Part shown: positions 39,375-48,777 of the stretch, piece after piece
How the letters are laid out: every line of letters starts with the position of its first letter
Position numbering within the stretch: the first letter of the stretch is position 1
Assembly: GCA_907163375.1 (NCBI GenBank)
Contig: CAJQUW010007240.1
Location: 558,001 to 622,000 of the forward strand
Reading direction: 5' to 3'
Source of the DNA: Prostheceraeus crozeri
Taxonomy: Eukaryota > Platyhelminthes > Polycladida > Euryleptidae
Length of the DNA: 64,000 nucleotides
Notes under the pieces: generated by a model
Told to the model about the DNA's origin: nothing
The model's input: the letters and a program-made list of their open reading frames with translations, nothing else
Database searches by the model: none
Translations under genes and position numbers: made by a program

Positions 39375-39698
39375 ATGCAGTGGTACTTGATTGTAGCACA
39401 ACTGGTTTTCGAGCTATGTCTGCTCACTCTCGAAGTATATTCCTTCTGTACATGCGTCTATTATTTAGAAAAGGCTAGCAAATTCATATCTTCAAAAAGA
39501 TTTGCTATAGACATCAGTAACGGTGAAACTATGTGTTGTGATGTATGTAAGCGAAAGGATGGAAATGAAAAGCGCATCTTCAAGAGATGTAAGCACGCTT
39601 TTTGTCAACGCTGTTTCATACGTAATTGCATTCAACTTTGCAAATGTAACCACTGTGACATTGCTCATTTCGAGTGTCACTTATGTCGCAATAGTTAG
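39375..39698 (+). CDS. Membrane-anchored RING-finger protein
   Basis: 108 aa from the ATG at 39375. Residues 1-30 are strongly hydrophobic (WYLIVAQLVFELCLLTLEVYSFCTCVYYL), a signal anchor or membrane segment. Residues 50-106 carry CCDVCKRKDGNEKRIFKRCKHAFCQRCFIRNCIQLCKCNHC, a C3HC4-like RING. A role as a membrane-located E3 ubiquitin ligase, as in several large DNA viruses, is an inference. The start is 2 nt after the previous stop. Confidence 0.6.
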   Translation: MQWYLIVAQLVFELCLLTLEVYSFCTCVYYLEKASKFISSKRFAIDISNGETMCCDVCKRKDGNEKRIFKRCKHAFCQRCFIRNCIQLCKCNHCDIAHFECHLCRNS

Positions 39699-39749
39699 TA
39701 CCTATGCAAATGTGGTAAAGATAGGTTTTAGCAAAGACTAACACGGAAA

Positions 39750-40115
39750 ATGGCGAAACGCAAAATGACGAAACGTAAAAGTCAAAAGTCTTCAATGTTT
39801 TCTTCAGCCATTCAAGCTCTCCGACGAATGAAAGCAAATCAGCGATACAATGCTATACGACATGCCAACGATAAATTCATTCGTGAAATTATTTCTCATG
39901 TCAGAAAGTTGAGGACGAAGAAATTAGCGCCAAAACAACGAAAGTTACTTAAGCGATATGCCACAAAATTGCGTTTCATCTCCAATCCTAAAGTCACCCT
40001 TCAAAGGAAGAGGAAGACTCTAACACAAAAGGGCGGTTTCCTTTCAGCAATACTTCCAATGATAGATCCTGCCGTGGGCAACCTATTGGGTAATATCTTT
40101 GGTTCTAAGCGTTAA
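39750..40115 (+). CDS. Basic core-type protein of Polintons
   Basis: 121 aa, very basic N-terminal half (AKRKMTKRKSQKS), helical ANDKFIREIISHVRKLR and KQRKLLKRYATKLRFISNPKVTLQRKRKTL, then GGFLSAILPMIDP with a Gly-Gly that suits cleavage by the adenain-like protease. The RKLLKRY...SNPKV..KRK pattern is common next to the ATPase in Polintons and adintoviruses. Probably a DNA-condensing virion protein. Confidence 0.65.
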   Translation: MAKRKMTKRKSQKSSMFSSAIQALRRMKANQRYNAIRHANDKFIREIISHVRKLRTKKLAPKQRKLLKRYATKLRFISNPKVTLQRKRKTLTQKGGFLSAILPMIDPAVGNLLGNIFGSKR

Positions 40116-40146
40116 TTATGCAAATGTTGAGTCTCAAAGTAATAAA

Positions 40147-40764
40147 ATGGATTTCAGACTTCAATGTGATAAAGTTCTGACTGTATCAGGTCCATCTCAT
40201 GCAGGTAAAACTGTTTTCACGCTGAATTTATTGGATAAAAGAAGGGAGTTGTTTAAGGAACCTATCAATCGAGTGATTTGGTGTTATGGTATTTATCAAC
40301 CGTCGCTGTTTCAGGAATTGCAAAGTCGCAACTTTATTCGACATGAAGGAATTATTGCAGTGGATAAACTTCAGTCTAAGGATGTTGTTGTATTGGATGA
40401 TTTATTAAAAGAAAGTAAGAATTCAAAAGATGTTACAGATATGTTCACTCGCGCAGCACATCATAAAAGGTGCTTTATCATCTATATCACACAAAATTTG
40501 TTTCCTGATGGAAAAGAAGCTCGTACACGAAACCTGAATACACACTATTATGCTATTTTCAAGAATCCGCGAGATAAAAGTCAATTTGAAATTTTAGCGC
40601 GACAAGTTGCACCCAGAGGATCAAAAGCCTTAATTGAAATTTTTCAAGCAGCTACTGAAAAACCATACGGTTACTTATTCATTGACTTAACGCAAGAGTG
40701 TCCGGAAGAATTTAGATTTCGAAGTGATATTTTGAAAACTCCCATGATTATCTACAAACTATGA
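40147..40764 (+). CDS. FtsK/HerA-type genome-packaging ATPase
   Basis: 205 aa from the ATG at 40147. Walker A VSGPSHAGKTVF, Walker B DVVVLDDLL, then HHKRCFIIYITQNLFPDGKEART (sensor and arginine region). Typical size and motifs of the Polinton packaging ATPase, which pumps DNA into capsids. The next gene overlaps the stop by ATGA. The frame looks whole. Confidence 0.88.
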   Translation: MDFRLQCDKVLTVSGPSHAGKTVFTLNLLDKRRELFKEPINRVIWCYGIYQPSLFQELQSRNFIRHEGIIAVDKLQSKDVVVLDDLLKESKNSKDVTDMFTRAAHHKRCFIIYITQNLFPDGKEARTRNLNTHYYAIFKNPRDKSQFEILARQVAPRGSKALIEIFQAATEKPYGYLFIDLTQECPEEFRFRSDILKTPMIIYKL

Positions 40765-41453
40765 GTTCTTATTCTCGCATGATTGTTATTCCTCAGGATG
40801 AATATGTACAATTGACTGCCATGCAGCAAGTAAAGCAACCTCCTGCAAATCAAATGTATAGGAAAGAAATAGATTATCAGCAAAATGTTCACATCAAAGA
40901 TCCACATCGTGCTGTATTATTACAATCGGAAACTGTTGAGCAATTGAAAAACTTGAAGAATAAGATGCGTGACTCTGTATCGACTGCTACACCTTTAGCA
41001 TCTCGCGCACATGCCATATCTCTTTTCAACAGTATTGAACCCCATCTCAATGTAAATGATAGAGGAGAAATCATTACAGATGAAAATAAAGTGATTGATG
41101 CTTCACGTTATGAAGACTTGATTCAGTATGCGACACGTAGAAAGCGCCGTCAGGGCTATGTTCCACCTGGTTGGTCATACTTTCTTAAACTATTGAAAAA
41201 GCATAGTGTACCAAAATTTGCTTTGAATAATGAGACATTGAAAGAACTTGATCCAACAGTGGCTACTGCTCCAATGCTTCAGACGATGAAAATGCCAACA
41301 AATTGGTTTAAGACGTCACCTGCTACATCCCCTCCCACACTCACTAAGCAAACAAGAGGAAGAACTCGACGTAGATCTACATCACCACTAAAACTAGTAA
41401 AAGGAAAACGTAAAACAGCTCCTCCCAGGAAATACATGTTCTCAGACTATTAA
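40761..41453 (+). CDS. Conserved Polinton structural/accessory protein (unknown)
   Basis: 230 aa. SRMIVIPQDEYVQLTAMQ at the N-terminus is a pattern often seen in the Polinton gene after the ATPase. A helical middle follows, then a basic Pro/Ser/Thr/Arg tail (TKQTRGRTRRRSTSPLKLVKGKRK). It starts inside the stop of the ATPase gene (ATGA). A virion or DNA-binding role is likely but unproven. Confidence 0.55.
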   Translation: MSSYSRMIVIPQDEYVQLTAMQQVKQPPANQMYRKEIDYQQNVHIKDPHRAVLLQSETVEQLKNLKNKMRDSVSTATPLASRAHAISLFNSIEPHLNVNDRGEIITDENKVIDASRYEDLIQYATRRKRRQGYVPPGWSYFLKLLKKHSVPKFALNNETLKELDPTVATAPMLQTMKMPTNWFKTSPATSPPTLTKQTRGRTRRRSTSPLKLVKGKRKTAPPRKYMFSDY

Positions 41454-41454
41454 T

Positions 41455-41670
41455 ATGAAGCAGATGTGTTGCTTGCCATGTAATGAGCCGCCAGAGGTGA
41501 ATGTCGTTGTCACTTGCACTTGCTGCGCCAGCTCTCACAATGAAACCCCTAAGCAATGTGAACACGATCGCAAAACCGCTAAAGCTAAATGCTGCAGTTG
41601 TTGTAAATGTAGAAAGGCAAGAAAACAAAAAGATGAGAAGGAGGAAAAAGAGTCAGTCGTCATCGACTGA
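41455..41670 (+). CDS. Cysteine-rich 71-aa protein (unknown)
   Basis: 71 aa with 12 cysteines, clustered as MCCLPC, CTCC and CCSCCKC, then a Lys/Glu tail. The ATG comes one base after the previous stop. The last 38 nt overlap the predicted start of the integrase in another frame. It may bind metal or form disulfides. It may also be a chance frame, but the cysteine clustering and tight spacing argue otherwise. Confidence 0.4.
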   Translation: MKQMCCLPCNEPPEVNVVVTCTCCASSHNETPKQCEHDRKTAKAKCCSCCKCRKARKQKDEKEEKESVVID

Positions 41671-42721
41671 ACGTTTGAAGTCAATCTATTATGATGTAAA
41701 ACATCCGGCAGGATTTGCATCTATCAAGAAATTATCAAAAGCGAGTGGTCTTCCACAATCACAAGTGAAACGATGGTTAAAGGGTCAGGCTACCTATACA
41801 CTCCACAAACAAGCGAAAAAGAAGTACCGCACCCGCCATTATATTGTTCATGACATCGATGAACAGTGGCAAGCAGATTTGTGTAATGTTGCCTCCATTT
41901 CAAAACATAACTCGGGCAATAACTTTATTTTAACCGTCATTGATATTTTCTCGCGTTATGCGTGGGCTCAACCTTTAAAAACTAAAGAAGGGAAAGGAGT
42001 AGCAAAAGCATTCCAAACAATTTTTCGAGAAGGTCGCATTCCAAAAAGAATTCAGAGTGATCAAGGAAAAGAGTTTGAAAATCAGCATGTGAGAAGATTA
42101 TTTGAGAGGCATGACATTGAGTTGTTTAGTGTAAAGAGTGCTTATAAAGCTGCACTCGTTGAACGTTTTAATCGCACATTAAAAAATCGCTTGTAGCGAC
42201 ATTTTACTGCCAACTTGACACAAAATTGGACAAAGGTTCTACAAGATACACTCCATGCCTACAATCACTCTATCCATCGTTCTATTGGACTCAGACCAGT
42301 AGATGTAAATGCTGACAATGTAGATAAAGTGCGCGAATCATTCCAACGTAAACGCACTCATGTGAAAAGTGATGTGAAAATTGGTGATAAATTTCGTATC
42401 TCAAAAGTGAAAAGTGTTTTTGCTAAAGGGTACCTTCCGAATTGGACAGAGGAGGTATTTACAGTATCAAGGATTAATCAAAAAGACTCTCCGACCACCT
42501 ACAAGTTGAAAGATTACGATAATGAAGAAATTGAGGGTAGCTTTTACCGCGATGAGATTGAGGTAGTCACTGAAAGTGAAACATATTTGGTAGAGAAAAT
42601 CATTCGATGTAAAAAACGGCAAGGTGAAGAATGGTGTCTTGTTAAATGGACTGGTTATCCTTCAAGTATGAACTCTTGGATGCGTCGTGCCGACATCTTT
42701 CATCTAAGTGATCGACAGTGA
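41633..42721 (+). pseudogene. Retroviral-like integrase with chromodomain (c-integrase)
   Basis: Inserts the element into host DNA. Basic N-terminus, then a helix-turn-helix-like segment (FASIKKLSKASGLPQSQVKRWLKG), catalytic core QWQADLCNV (first Asp), RIQSDQGKEF (second Asp) and the Glu within ALVERFNRTL. A C-terminal region with GDKFRISKVK and an SH3-like fold precedes a chromodomain (YLVEKIIRCKKRQGEEWCLVKWTGYPSSMNSWM). The frame is broken once. Chromodomains in Polinton integrases are thought to steer insertion to chromatin. Confidence 0.85.
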
Positions 42722-42762
42722 TTCATGCAAAGTTGTAACTAACAATGTTTAGGGTTTGAGCT

Positions 42763-43098
42763 ATGAATCCAACTGCCTCATTTTATTCACGACCCTCCTA
42801 TGTAAGTGGTGGAGGACAAATTTACATCGGCGCTCGCCGCCAACGTGGAGGTAGCATACTTGGTGCACTGAAATCTGTTGTAGCACCTCTCATATCCAAT
42901 GTCGGTAGATCTTTAAAACGAAATGTTTTAAGTAATGCCGTTGGCTTTGCTGGTGATGTTGCTAGTGATCTTTCCAGAGGTAGAAGTTTTAAGAGCAGTT
43001 TGTTGAATCGTGGGAAGGAACGCGGTTTAAAAACATTGAAGCAGACCTTTGCGGGTGTTACTCAAGGAAAGAAATCACCTAAACGAATGAATAAATAA
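42763..43098 (+). CDS. pVI/pX-like minor capsid protein
   Basis: 111 aa. The N-terminus (YVSGGGQIYIGARRQRGGSILGAL) has Gly-Gly sites suited to the adenain-like protease, then an amphipathic helix (LKSVVAPLISNVGRSLKRNVL), then VASDLSRGRSFKSSLLNRGKERGLKTLK. This resembles the Polinton/adintovirus protein equated with adenovirus pVI. The nested LINE begins within bases of its stop. Confidence 0.6.
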   Translation: MNPTASFYSRPSYVSGGGQIYIGARRQRGGSILGALKSVVAPLISNVGRSLKRNVLSNAVGFAGDVASDLSRGRSFKSSLLNRGKERGLKTLKQTFAGVTQGKKSPKRMNK

Positions 43099-46000
43099 TA
43101 ATAATAATAATAATGCTTTATTGAAACCAAAATACATAGAGCGGTACATGGTTATGACTGCAAAGTCATGTAAACTGTGAAAATCTGACAAAGGAGTTGG
43201 TGTAATAAGATGGTTTCCGCAGAGGAGCTGACAGTTGCCTTTGATGTCTAACTTTGCTGATATGTTGACGGACGTTGAAAAAGGAGGACAGGCGATGAGT
43301 GTCACGATGATGAGACACTTTGCGGATGAGTTTAACGCAAACACGATCTAACATTTGTCTTAGGGATGGCTTGTTGTATATGCTGCACCAACGTTTGGCC
43401 AAACGATCCAGACGTTCAAATTTGCAAAAGTGTTTCATTTTCATAACACATACAATGGGCCAACAAAATGATAAACGAGAAAAAACAAGACCCATGTATG
43501 CCTGCCACACAACATGATCTTCATTACAACTGATCTTCAGACGCTTTACAATGGACATAATACTACAGCATTTTTTGTATAAAAACGAGACATGAGAGTC
43601 CCATGTCAAATTAGCACTAAAGAAAACACCGAGGATTTTCAAATTTACAACTTCCTCTATGACTTCATCATTGATAACAATATTAGTACATCTGGTGGGA
43701 TCAAAACGCTTAGAAAGAGTCATACATTTGGTTTTATTCACATTTATTGTCATTTTCTTTTGGGCTACCCAATTACAAAAGGTGTCAACGTCCTCTTGAA
43801 AAAGATCATTACTGGTGTTACCATTCGATAAGTGAATGAGGGTTATATCGTCAGCATACGAAATAACCTTCGTGTTAGCGAACTGTGGGACATCATTAAT
43901 CATGACAACAAAAAGTAGAGGTCCTAACACAGAGCCCTGAGGCACCCCACTGGTCACCTCTCTCCAAGGTGTGGAAATGCCATTAACGTAAACACGTTGA
44001 AAACGATTTGACAAAAAGCTTTGTATGAGATTCACTACAAGGGGATTGGAAGGGAAAAGGGTTCCAAGACTTTGGAGCAAGGTGAGGTGACTGAGTGAAT
44101 CGAAAGCCTTATTGAAATCAATGGCAAGGAGTCGACAAAAGTTTGAGGGGCTGCTAGCGATGTGTTGAAGGGAAGTGAGACGAATGGTCAGAAGGGCATT
44201 AGTGCAACCACCATTATCACCTGGGATGAAATCGAACTGTCGGCGATCGAATTTGCCTTGTAGGGAAGGTAGAAGAATAAGATCTCGAATCAATTTCTCA
44301 AGACACTTGCTCAAGAAGGGCAAAATGGAAATGGGACGATGAGCACATGAATCCTTCTTAGGGAGCGGGAGAACATTCGCTTTCTTCCAGATATCGGGAA
44401 AGATGTTGGCTTGAAGGCATAGATTAAAAATCCTTGTGATAGGGGAAGCAAGTATATCAATGAAGGAGCGAAAGAAGATGCCAGAAACACCATCTGGTCC
44501 AGTAGAGTTAGACTTGGTGTTCTTCACCATGGTAGTGACTTGTGATTCCTCAACTATCGGGAAAGAATGATCCTCACACAGAAGATTGTCATTATCGAAA
44601 AGGGAAATATCAGAAGCAAGAAAATTGGACTTGAAAGTGTCATTGATTTCAAGAGCTAATTTTTCATCGAGTTTTCTACTTTGTTTCCTCCGAATTTGTG
44701 AGTTGATGAGTTTCCAGGTATCCGAATTGGACGATCCAGCAGTAAGATTGCATAAGTAACGTCGCTTAGCTTTGTAAGACTCCTCAAGAAACTTCTCCCT
44801 CAAGTGCAAGTACTTAACCATATTACCACGGGAAAGGGCTTTATCGCGATCGTCAGATAGAGCCTTCAGGGTAGGGGTCATCCAAAGTGGGTCAGTATTT
44901 CTCATGCGAACAATTCTCTCAGGAAAAAAGATATCGTAAAAAAACTGACATAGAAATTGAAATTCAGATACAATTTGGTTGACATCATTGACAGAATCGG
45001 TTGGGCGAGAACAAAAAATAATGTTCCAGTCAACAGAGGCCAAAACATTGCGGCAATTTGCAAATGAAGATGGAGTAAATGAACGGGTTTTGACCTTGGT
45101 GGTAACAATGGGCTTGGGAGAGAGAGGTCTAGCAAAAATACCTAAATGATCAGAACGACCAAGCGGACTGAGGTATTCACAATCAGCATAAGACAGGGAG
45201 TCAGATACGGCAATCACGTCAAGAATATTTGTCCCTCGAGTTGGTTGTAGAACCAATTGTTTGAGGGAGTTATAAGCACAAAAATTAGACAAATGAGTCC
45301 TTAAATCATTAATGTCACCAGTTACAATAAAGTTCTGGGAAACACTGTCATCGATTAAATTTTGTATAAAATCTAATACACACTCATGGGCGCCTAAATT
45401 ATTCCAGTATGGGTGATATAAAAGAATGAGTGTTACATTAAAAGAATCAAAACGGCATGACAGTACATTAGATCGGGAATTAGGAATAGGACAGTTCGAC
45501 TCTAAATGCACATGTATGTCAAGTTCAGATTTAAAGTAAATTGCTACACCGCCGCCATGACAATCACGATCTAAGCGAATAATGGAGTAGCCAGGAATAG
45601 ATATCGCCAGATCGTCAATATTTTCATCAAACCAAGTTTCAGTGACACAAATGATGTCAGGTTGATGTTTATTTATACGAAGGTTAAGATCTTCTACCTT
45701 GTTGAACAGTGACCGGGCATTGAACAAAAGAATAGAGGGCGGCTTGGTAGGAAAGGACTTTGGCTTGCGCAACTTGGGAGGCTCCCGCGTATATTCTTCG
45801 GATTGGAAAGGAATATAGGGATGACGCAAGGTGTCCGGGCGTAAAATTTTGTTAAACCATAGCTTTCGACGTAGAGATCTAGTAATGGGAAATTGCTGTT
45901 GCTGATTCACCGAGAGGAGGGCCGATCGCGAATAAGTGTGGCGCATGAAAACTGAGAGGAGAGAACGACGGGAAAGAAGTGTACACGATGATGTAGCAGC

Positions 46001-46200
46001 GGCCGATCACGGATGAGATGAACAGCGTGGACCTGTGCATGGAGGTAGGTGATGACAGGGAGGCAGGAAACATGAGTCACGATGATTTGGGAGAAAAGTC
46101 ATGACAAAGAGAATTGACCAGTTGAGATGAGTTGAACAGTTTAAAAGTAGTTGTAATCGAGATTAATTGATGTAAAAAATATATCAGTCGAACGAGCAGG
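43099..46200 (-). mobile_element. CR1/Jockey-like LINE nested in element C
   Basis: On the minus strand it runs from about 46.2 kb to a 3' end made of (TAA)n triplets at 43094-43114, the short microsatellite tail of CR1/L2-type LINEs. It lies between the pVI-like and capsid genes of C. The 5' boundary is approximate, because no clear target duplication was found. Confidence 0.8.
43166..45946 (-). CDS. LINE ORF2: apurinic endonuclease and reverse transcriptase
   Basis: 926 codons without a stop. Endonuclease: LLFNARSLFNKV, ICVTETWFDE, LDRDCHGGGVAIYF, TGDIND, GRSDHLGIF. Reverse transcriptase: STGPDGVSGIFFRS, LPKKDSCAHRPISILPFLSKCLEKLI, LAIDFNKAFDSL (motif A), SGVPQGSVLGPLLFVVMINDV, ISYADDITLIHL (motif C), KCMTLSKRF. 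No ribonuclease H domain is seen. Length and order fit CR1/Jockey-group ORF2. The frame looks intact, so insertion was recent and later than that of element C. Confidence 0.9.
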   Translation of the reverse strand: MRHTYSRSALLSVNQQQQFPITRSLRRKLWFNKILRPDTLRHPYIPFQSEEYTREPPKLRKPKSFPTKPPSILLFNARSLFNKVEDLNLRINKHQPDIICVTETWFDENIDDLAISIPGYSIIRLDRDCHGGGVAIYFKSELDIHVHLESNCPIPNSRSNVLSCRFDSFNVTLILLYHPYWNNLGAHECVLDFIQNLIDDSVSQNFIVTGDINDLRTHLSNFCAYNSLKQLVLQPTRGTNILDVIAVSDSLSYADCEYLSPLGRSDHLGIFARPLSPKPIVTTKVKTRSFTPSSFANCRNVLASVDWNIIFCSRPTDSVNDVNQIVSEFQFLCQFFYDIFFPERIVRMRNTDPLWMTPTLKALSDDRDKALSRGNMVKYLHLREKFLEESYKAKRRYLCNLTAGSSNSDTWKLINSQIRRKQSRKLDEKLALEINDTFKSNFLASDISLFDNDNLLCEDHSFPIVEESQVTTMVKNTKSNSTGPDGVSGIFFRSFIDILASPITRIFNLCLQANIFPDIWKKANVLPLPKKDSCAHRPISILPFLSKCLEKLIRDLILLPSLQGKFDRRQFDFIPGDNGGCTNALLTIRLTSLQHIASSPSNFCRLLAIDFNKAFDSLSHLTLLQSLGTLFPSNPLVVNLIQSFLSNRFQRVYVNGISTPWREVTSGVPQGSVLGPLLFVVMINDVPQFANTKVISYADDITLIHLSNGNTSNDLFQEDVDTFCNWVAQKKMTINVNKTKCMTLSKRFDPTRCTNIVINDEVIEEVVNLKILGVFFSANLTWDSHVSFLYKKCCSIMSIVKRLKISCNEDHVVWQAYMGLVFSRLSFCWPIVCVMKMKHFCKFERLDRLAKRWCSIYNKPSLRQMLDRVCVKLIRKVSHHRDTHRLSSFFNVRQHISKVRHQRQLSAPLRKPSYYTNSFVRFSQFT

Positions 46201-46277
46201 TACCGACGAGTCGGTGGATGTAAAAAGTTCGCATGAAATCACAGTATTTCGTCAGATAATCAGGTTATACGGAACTG

Positions 46278-46467
46278 ATGCAGTTGTCAAACGAGCGGGA
46301 AGATGGACAACCTCTCGCTACGACGTCAACTGAAGTTGTGAAGGAAGGAGGAAACATCGCGGAGCTGGTAAGGTGCGATCTTCAGTCAAAAGGCATTCAC
46401 GCAAACGTCGCAGAGGCTCTAATCATTCATCAGGCGCTAAACGACGACGCTGCCATAACTTCTAATC
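46278..46467 (+). other. Basic stretch between LINE and capsid gene
   Basis: About 190 bp, one frame of which is rich in Arg/Lys/His (RHSRKRRRGSNHSSGAKRRR). It may be Polinton sequence that once continued from the pVI-like or a mu-like core gene before the LINE split the region. Too short to assign. Confidence 0.35.
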
Positions 46468-47745
46468 ATGGAGTGTAAAACTTCCGGTTTTTGTTTGTTT
46501 GATCAACAAGCCATACAGACAGATATTCTTAGTTCAAGTATTGTAGATTATCATCCTCGAACAGCTGAGAATGCTGGCCCCATTGAATTTGTTATTCCTG
46601 GTGGTAGTGATGACTACATAGATTTGAGTTATGCGATGTTTGATTTGAGGTTTAGAATTCAGCAAGCAGATGGAACTGCTATTGACGATGCACATAAAGT
46701 TGGACTGAACAATTTACCATTGACTACATTACTTCGCGATGTTTCTCTAACGATTGGAGAGCAGCAGGTGGAAGGTGGTCAAAGCGATTATCCCTATAAA
46801 TCATATTTCAATCATGTATCACAGTTTCATCCAGCAGCACAAAAAAGTCATATGGAAGCCATGGGATGGTATAGAGATGAAGCAGGAAAATTTGATGTTG
46901 AAACAAACAGTGGCTTTGTAAAGCGATCTGCTATGATTAAAGATAGTAAAGTATGTCAGCTATATGGTCCGCTGAATTTAGACTTCTTTAGACAGTCAAA
47001 GTTTTTACTCTGTAATACCAGCATGCGACTCAAGCTGACATTGAATAAGCCTGAATTTGCGCTGAATGCATTTGCTAAAGTTGACAATTTTAGAATTCAT
47101 GTGGAAGATATTGCACTTTACATTCGTCGAGTAGTACCGAATCCAAGTGTCATTAGAGGACATGCTGAAGGTCTTAACCGCCAAAATGCCATTTACCCCG
47201 TTCAGCATACAAAGCTTCTCACCTTTACAATTCCGAAAGATCAAAAGAGTTTCATGAAAGATGGCCTCTTTCCATCGGAAGCACCGAAGCTCCTCATGGT
47301 GGCAATGGTTGAAAATGATGCATTTAATGGTAATATAAAGAAGAATCCTTTCAATTTTAAACACAATCAGTTAAGTGAAATTGCTTTACGTGTAAATGGT
47401 GTGAGTCATCCTGGTCCACCCTACAAACCAGATTTTGCTTCGGATCAATTTATGCGCAGTTATGTTGATTTTATGGATGTCTTTGGCTTTTACAATACGG
47501 ATGACACCAACGGACTCACTATGAAAGAGTTTAAGAGTGGATATACTATTTATGCATTTGATTTGACTGCTGACAGCGATATTAGTGCCCCCTATCGTCA
47601 AGCGAACGTGCCTCATAATATTCGTTTGGATTTGACGTTCAAAAGAACACTACCTGAGACGATCAATGTATTAATTTATGCAGTCTTCGATTCAAATATT
47701 GAAATTACAAAGTATCGTGACGTGATTCTTCAGTATAATCGTTAA
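46468..47745 (+). CDS. Major capsid protein (hexon-like, double jelly roll)
   Basis: 425 aa from the ATG at 46468. Family blocks: FVIPGGSDDYIDLSYAMFDLRFRI, VSLTIGEQQVEG...YPYKSYFNHV, GPLNLDFFRQSKFLL, LYIRRVVPNPSVI, AIYPVQ...FTIPKDQKSF, VAMVENDAFNGN...NPFNFKH, FKSGYTIYAFDLTADSD and NIRLDLTFKRTLPETINVLIYAVFDSNIEI. These are typical of the Polinton/adintovirus hexon. Looks whole. The protease gene starts within the stop (TAATG). Confidence 0.9.
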   Translation: MECKTSGFCLFDQQAIQTDILSSSIVDYHPRTAENAGPIEFVIPGGSDDYIDLSYAMFDLRFRIQQADGTAIDDAHKVGLNNLPLTTLLRDVSLTIGEQQVEGGQSDYPYKSYFNHVSQFHPAAQKSHMEAMGWYRDEAGKFDVETNSGFVKRSAMIKDSKVCQLYGPLNLDFFRQSKFLLCNTSMRLKLTLNKPEFALNAFAKVDNFRIHVEDIALYIRRVVPNPSVIRGHAEGLNRQNAIYPVQHTKLLTFTIPKDQKSFMKDGLFPSEAPKLLMVAMVENDAFNGNIKKNPFNFKHNQLSEIALRVNGVSHPGPPYKPDFASDQFMRSYVDFMDVFGFYNTDDTNGLTMKEFKSGYTIYAFDLTADSDISAPYRQANVPHNIRLDLTFKRTLPETINVLIYAVFDSNIEITKYRDVILQYNR

Positions 47746-48206
47746 TGAGTTGGTTGACTGCTGACGATATTAAGACTAAAGTGCAGCGTAATGCAGACGA
47801 AGCGACGTTGAAAGCTTTCGATAATGTCTATTCACTCGATACCTTACCACCTGCAATAAATCACTATCCCATCTTTATTGTGCTAAACACTCATTCGCAG
47901 AATTTAGGCGGTGAGCATTGGAAAGCGATCTTTATTGGAGAAGACCGACGTGGTGAACTATTTGACTCTCTTGCTCAACCTCCAAATATACCAACACAGC
48001 AGTGGTTGAGAAAACATACGCGTCAATATCAGCGAAATGAACACATACTACAACATCCACTTTCATCAACGTGTGGTGCTTTTGTACTGTACTTCATCTT
48101 AAAACGTTTACATGTATCTCGATTTGCATCTGTTATTCAAAACTTTTCATGTAATCCATCCTCTAATGAAAAAATGATTTGTAAGTTCTATCATGATTTG
48201 AAATAA
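47745..48206 (+). CDS. Adenain-like maturation cysteine protease
   Basis: 153 aa. Catalytic His in GGEHWKAIFIG, acidic residue in GELFDSLAQPP, and Cys in SSTCGAFVLYFILKR, the Ulp1/adenovirus protease order. It cleaves virion precursors, probably at the Gly-Gly sites of neighbouring small proteins. The ATG overlaps the capsid stop by one base. AATAAAA follows within a few bases, convergent with the poly(A) signal of the TBP-like gene. Confidence 0.87.
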   Translation: MSWLTADDIKTKVQRNADEATLKAFDNVYSLDTLPPAINHYPIFIVLNTHSQNLGGEHWKAIFIGEDRRGELFDSLAQPPNIPTQQWLRKHTRQYQRNEHILQHPLSSTCGAFVLYFILKRLHVSRFASVIQNFSCNPSSNEKMICKFYHDLK

Positions 48207-48231
48207 AAACATCATGTTGGAAAATTGTTTT

Positions 48232-48777
48232 TTATTTTACAATCCGCTGGGTACGTACATACTCGATGAGATAGTCTAGGATCACATTTGCTTGTACATG
48301 AGATTTTAGTCCAGTAATGATCACTTTACTATTATGAAAGATTGCCACATGCACAGGTAACCAACAACTAATGAGAGCTGCAGGAAAAAGTTCGGGTTCA
48401 TAACACAAATTGTAACTGCTGGTACGAATCTTCAAAAATGATACACTTTCACTCAATTGAGTAGAGATCACCATATTGTCCACACTCAGATTCGACATCA
48501 CACACCTCTCCCTCTTCCATATCCGACGTAGTAGTCTCTGTAGCTCTAAGCGCATTGACTGCGCCGATGAATGAGAAAGGGCGCCCAGAATCTCTACAGT
48601 CCCATTTGGGAAGAGTTGAAGATTCCGTGAATTGTTCATCTTCACCACTAACATTTGAGGTCGGCCCGGGTAATACTTGCTGTTTGGAAGGTATTGGTGT
48701 AATGTTGTGAGATCGATTTTGGTGTAGAGTTTGAAGCGACGGAGAATGTTGACGATGGTGTAGCGATGGCGCTTCAT
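48232..48777 (-). CDS. TATA-binding-protein-like protein (C)
   Basis: 182 aa from the ATG at 48777 (MKRHRYTIV), chosen because it matches the B copy start. Repeat 1: IDLTTLHQYLPNSKYYPGRPQMLVVKM, LQLFPNGTVEILGALS. Repeat 2: VDNMVISTQLSESVSFLKI, LCYEPELFPAALISCW, VHVAIFHNSKVIITGLKS. The YEPELFP signature is intact. It lacks the usual TBP Phe-rich intercalation context in places, so DNA affinity may differ. It overlaps the PC4-like gene by 329 nt. Confidence 0.82.
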   Translation of the reverse strand: MKRHRYTIVNILRRFKLYTKIDLTTLHQYLPNSKYYPGRPQMLVVKMNNSRNLQLFPNGTVEILGALSHSSAQSMRLELQRLLRRIWKRERCVMSNLSVDNMVISTQLSESVSFLKIRTSSYNLCYEPELFPAALISCWLPVHVAIFHNSKVIITGLKSHVQANVILDYLIEYVRTQRIVK

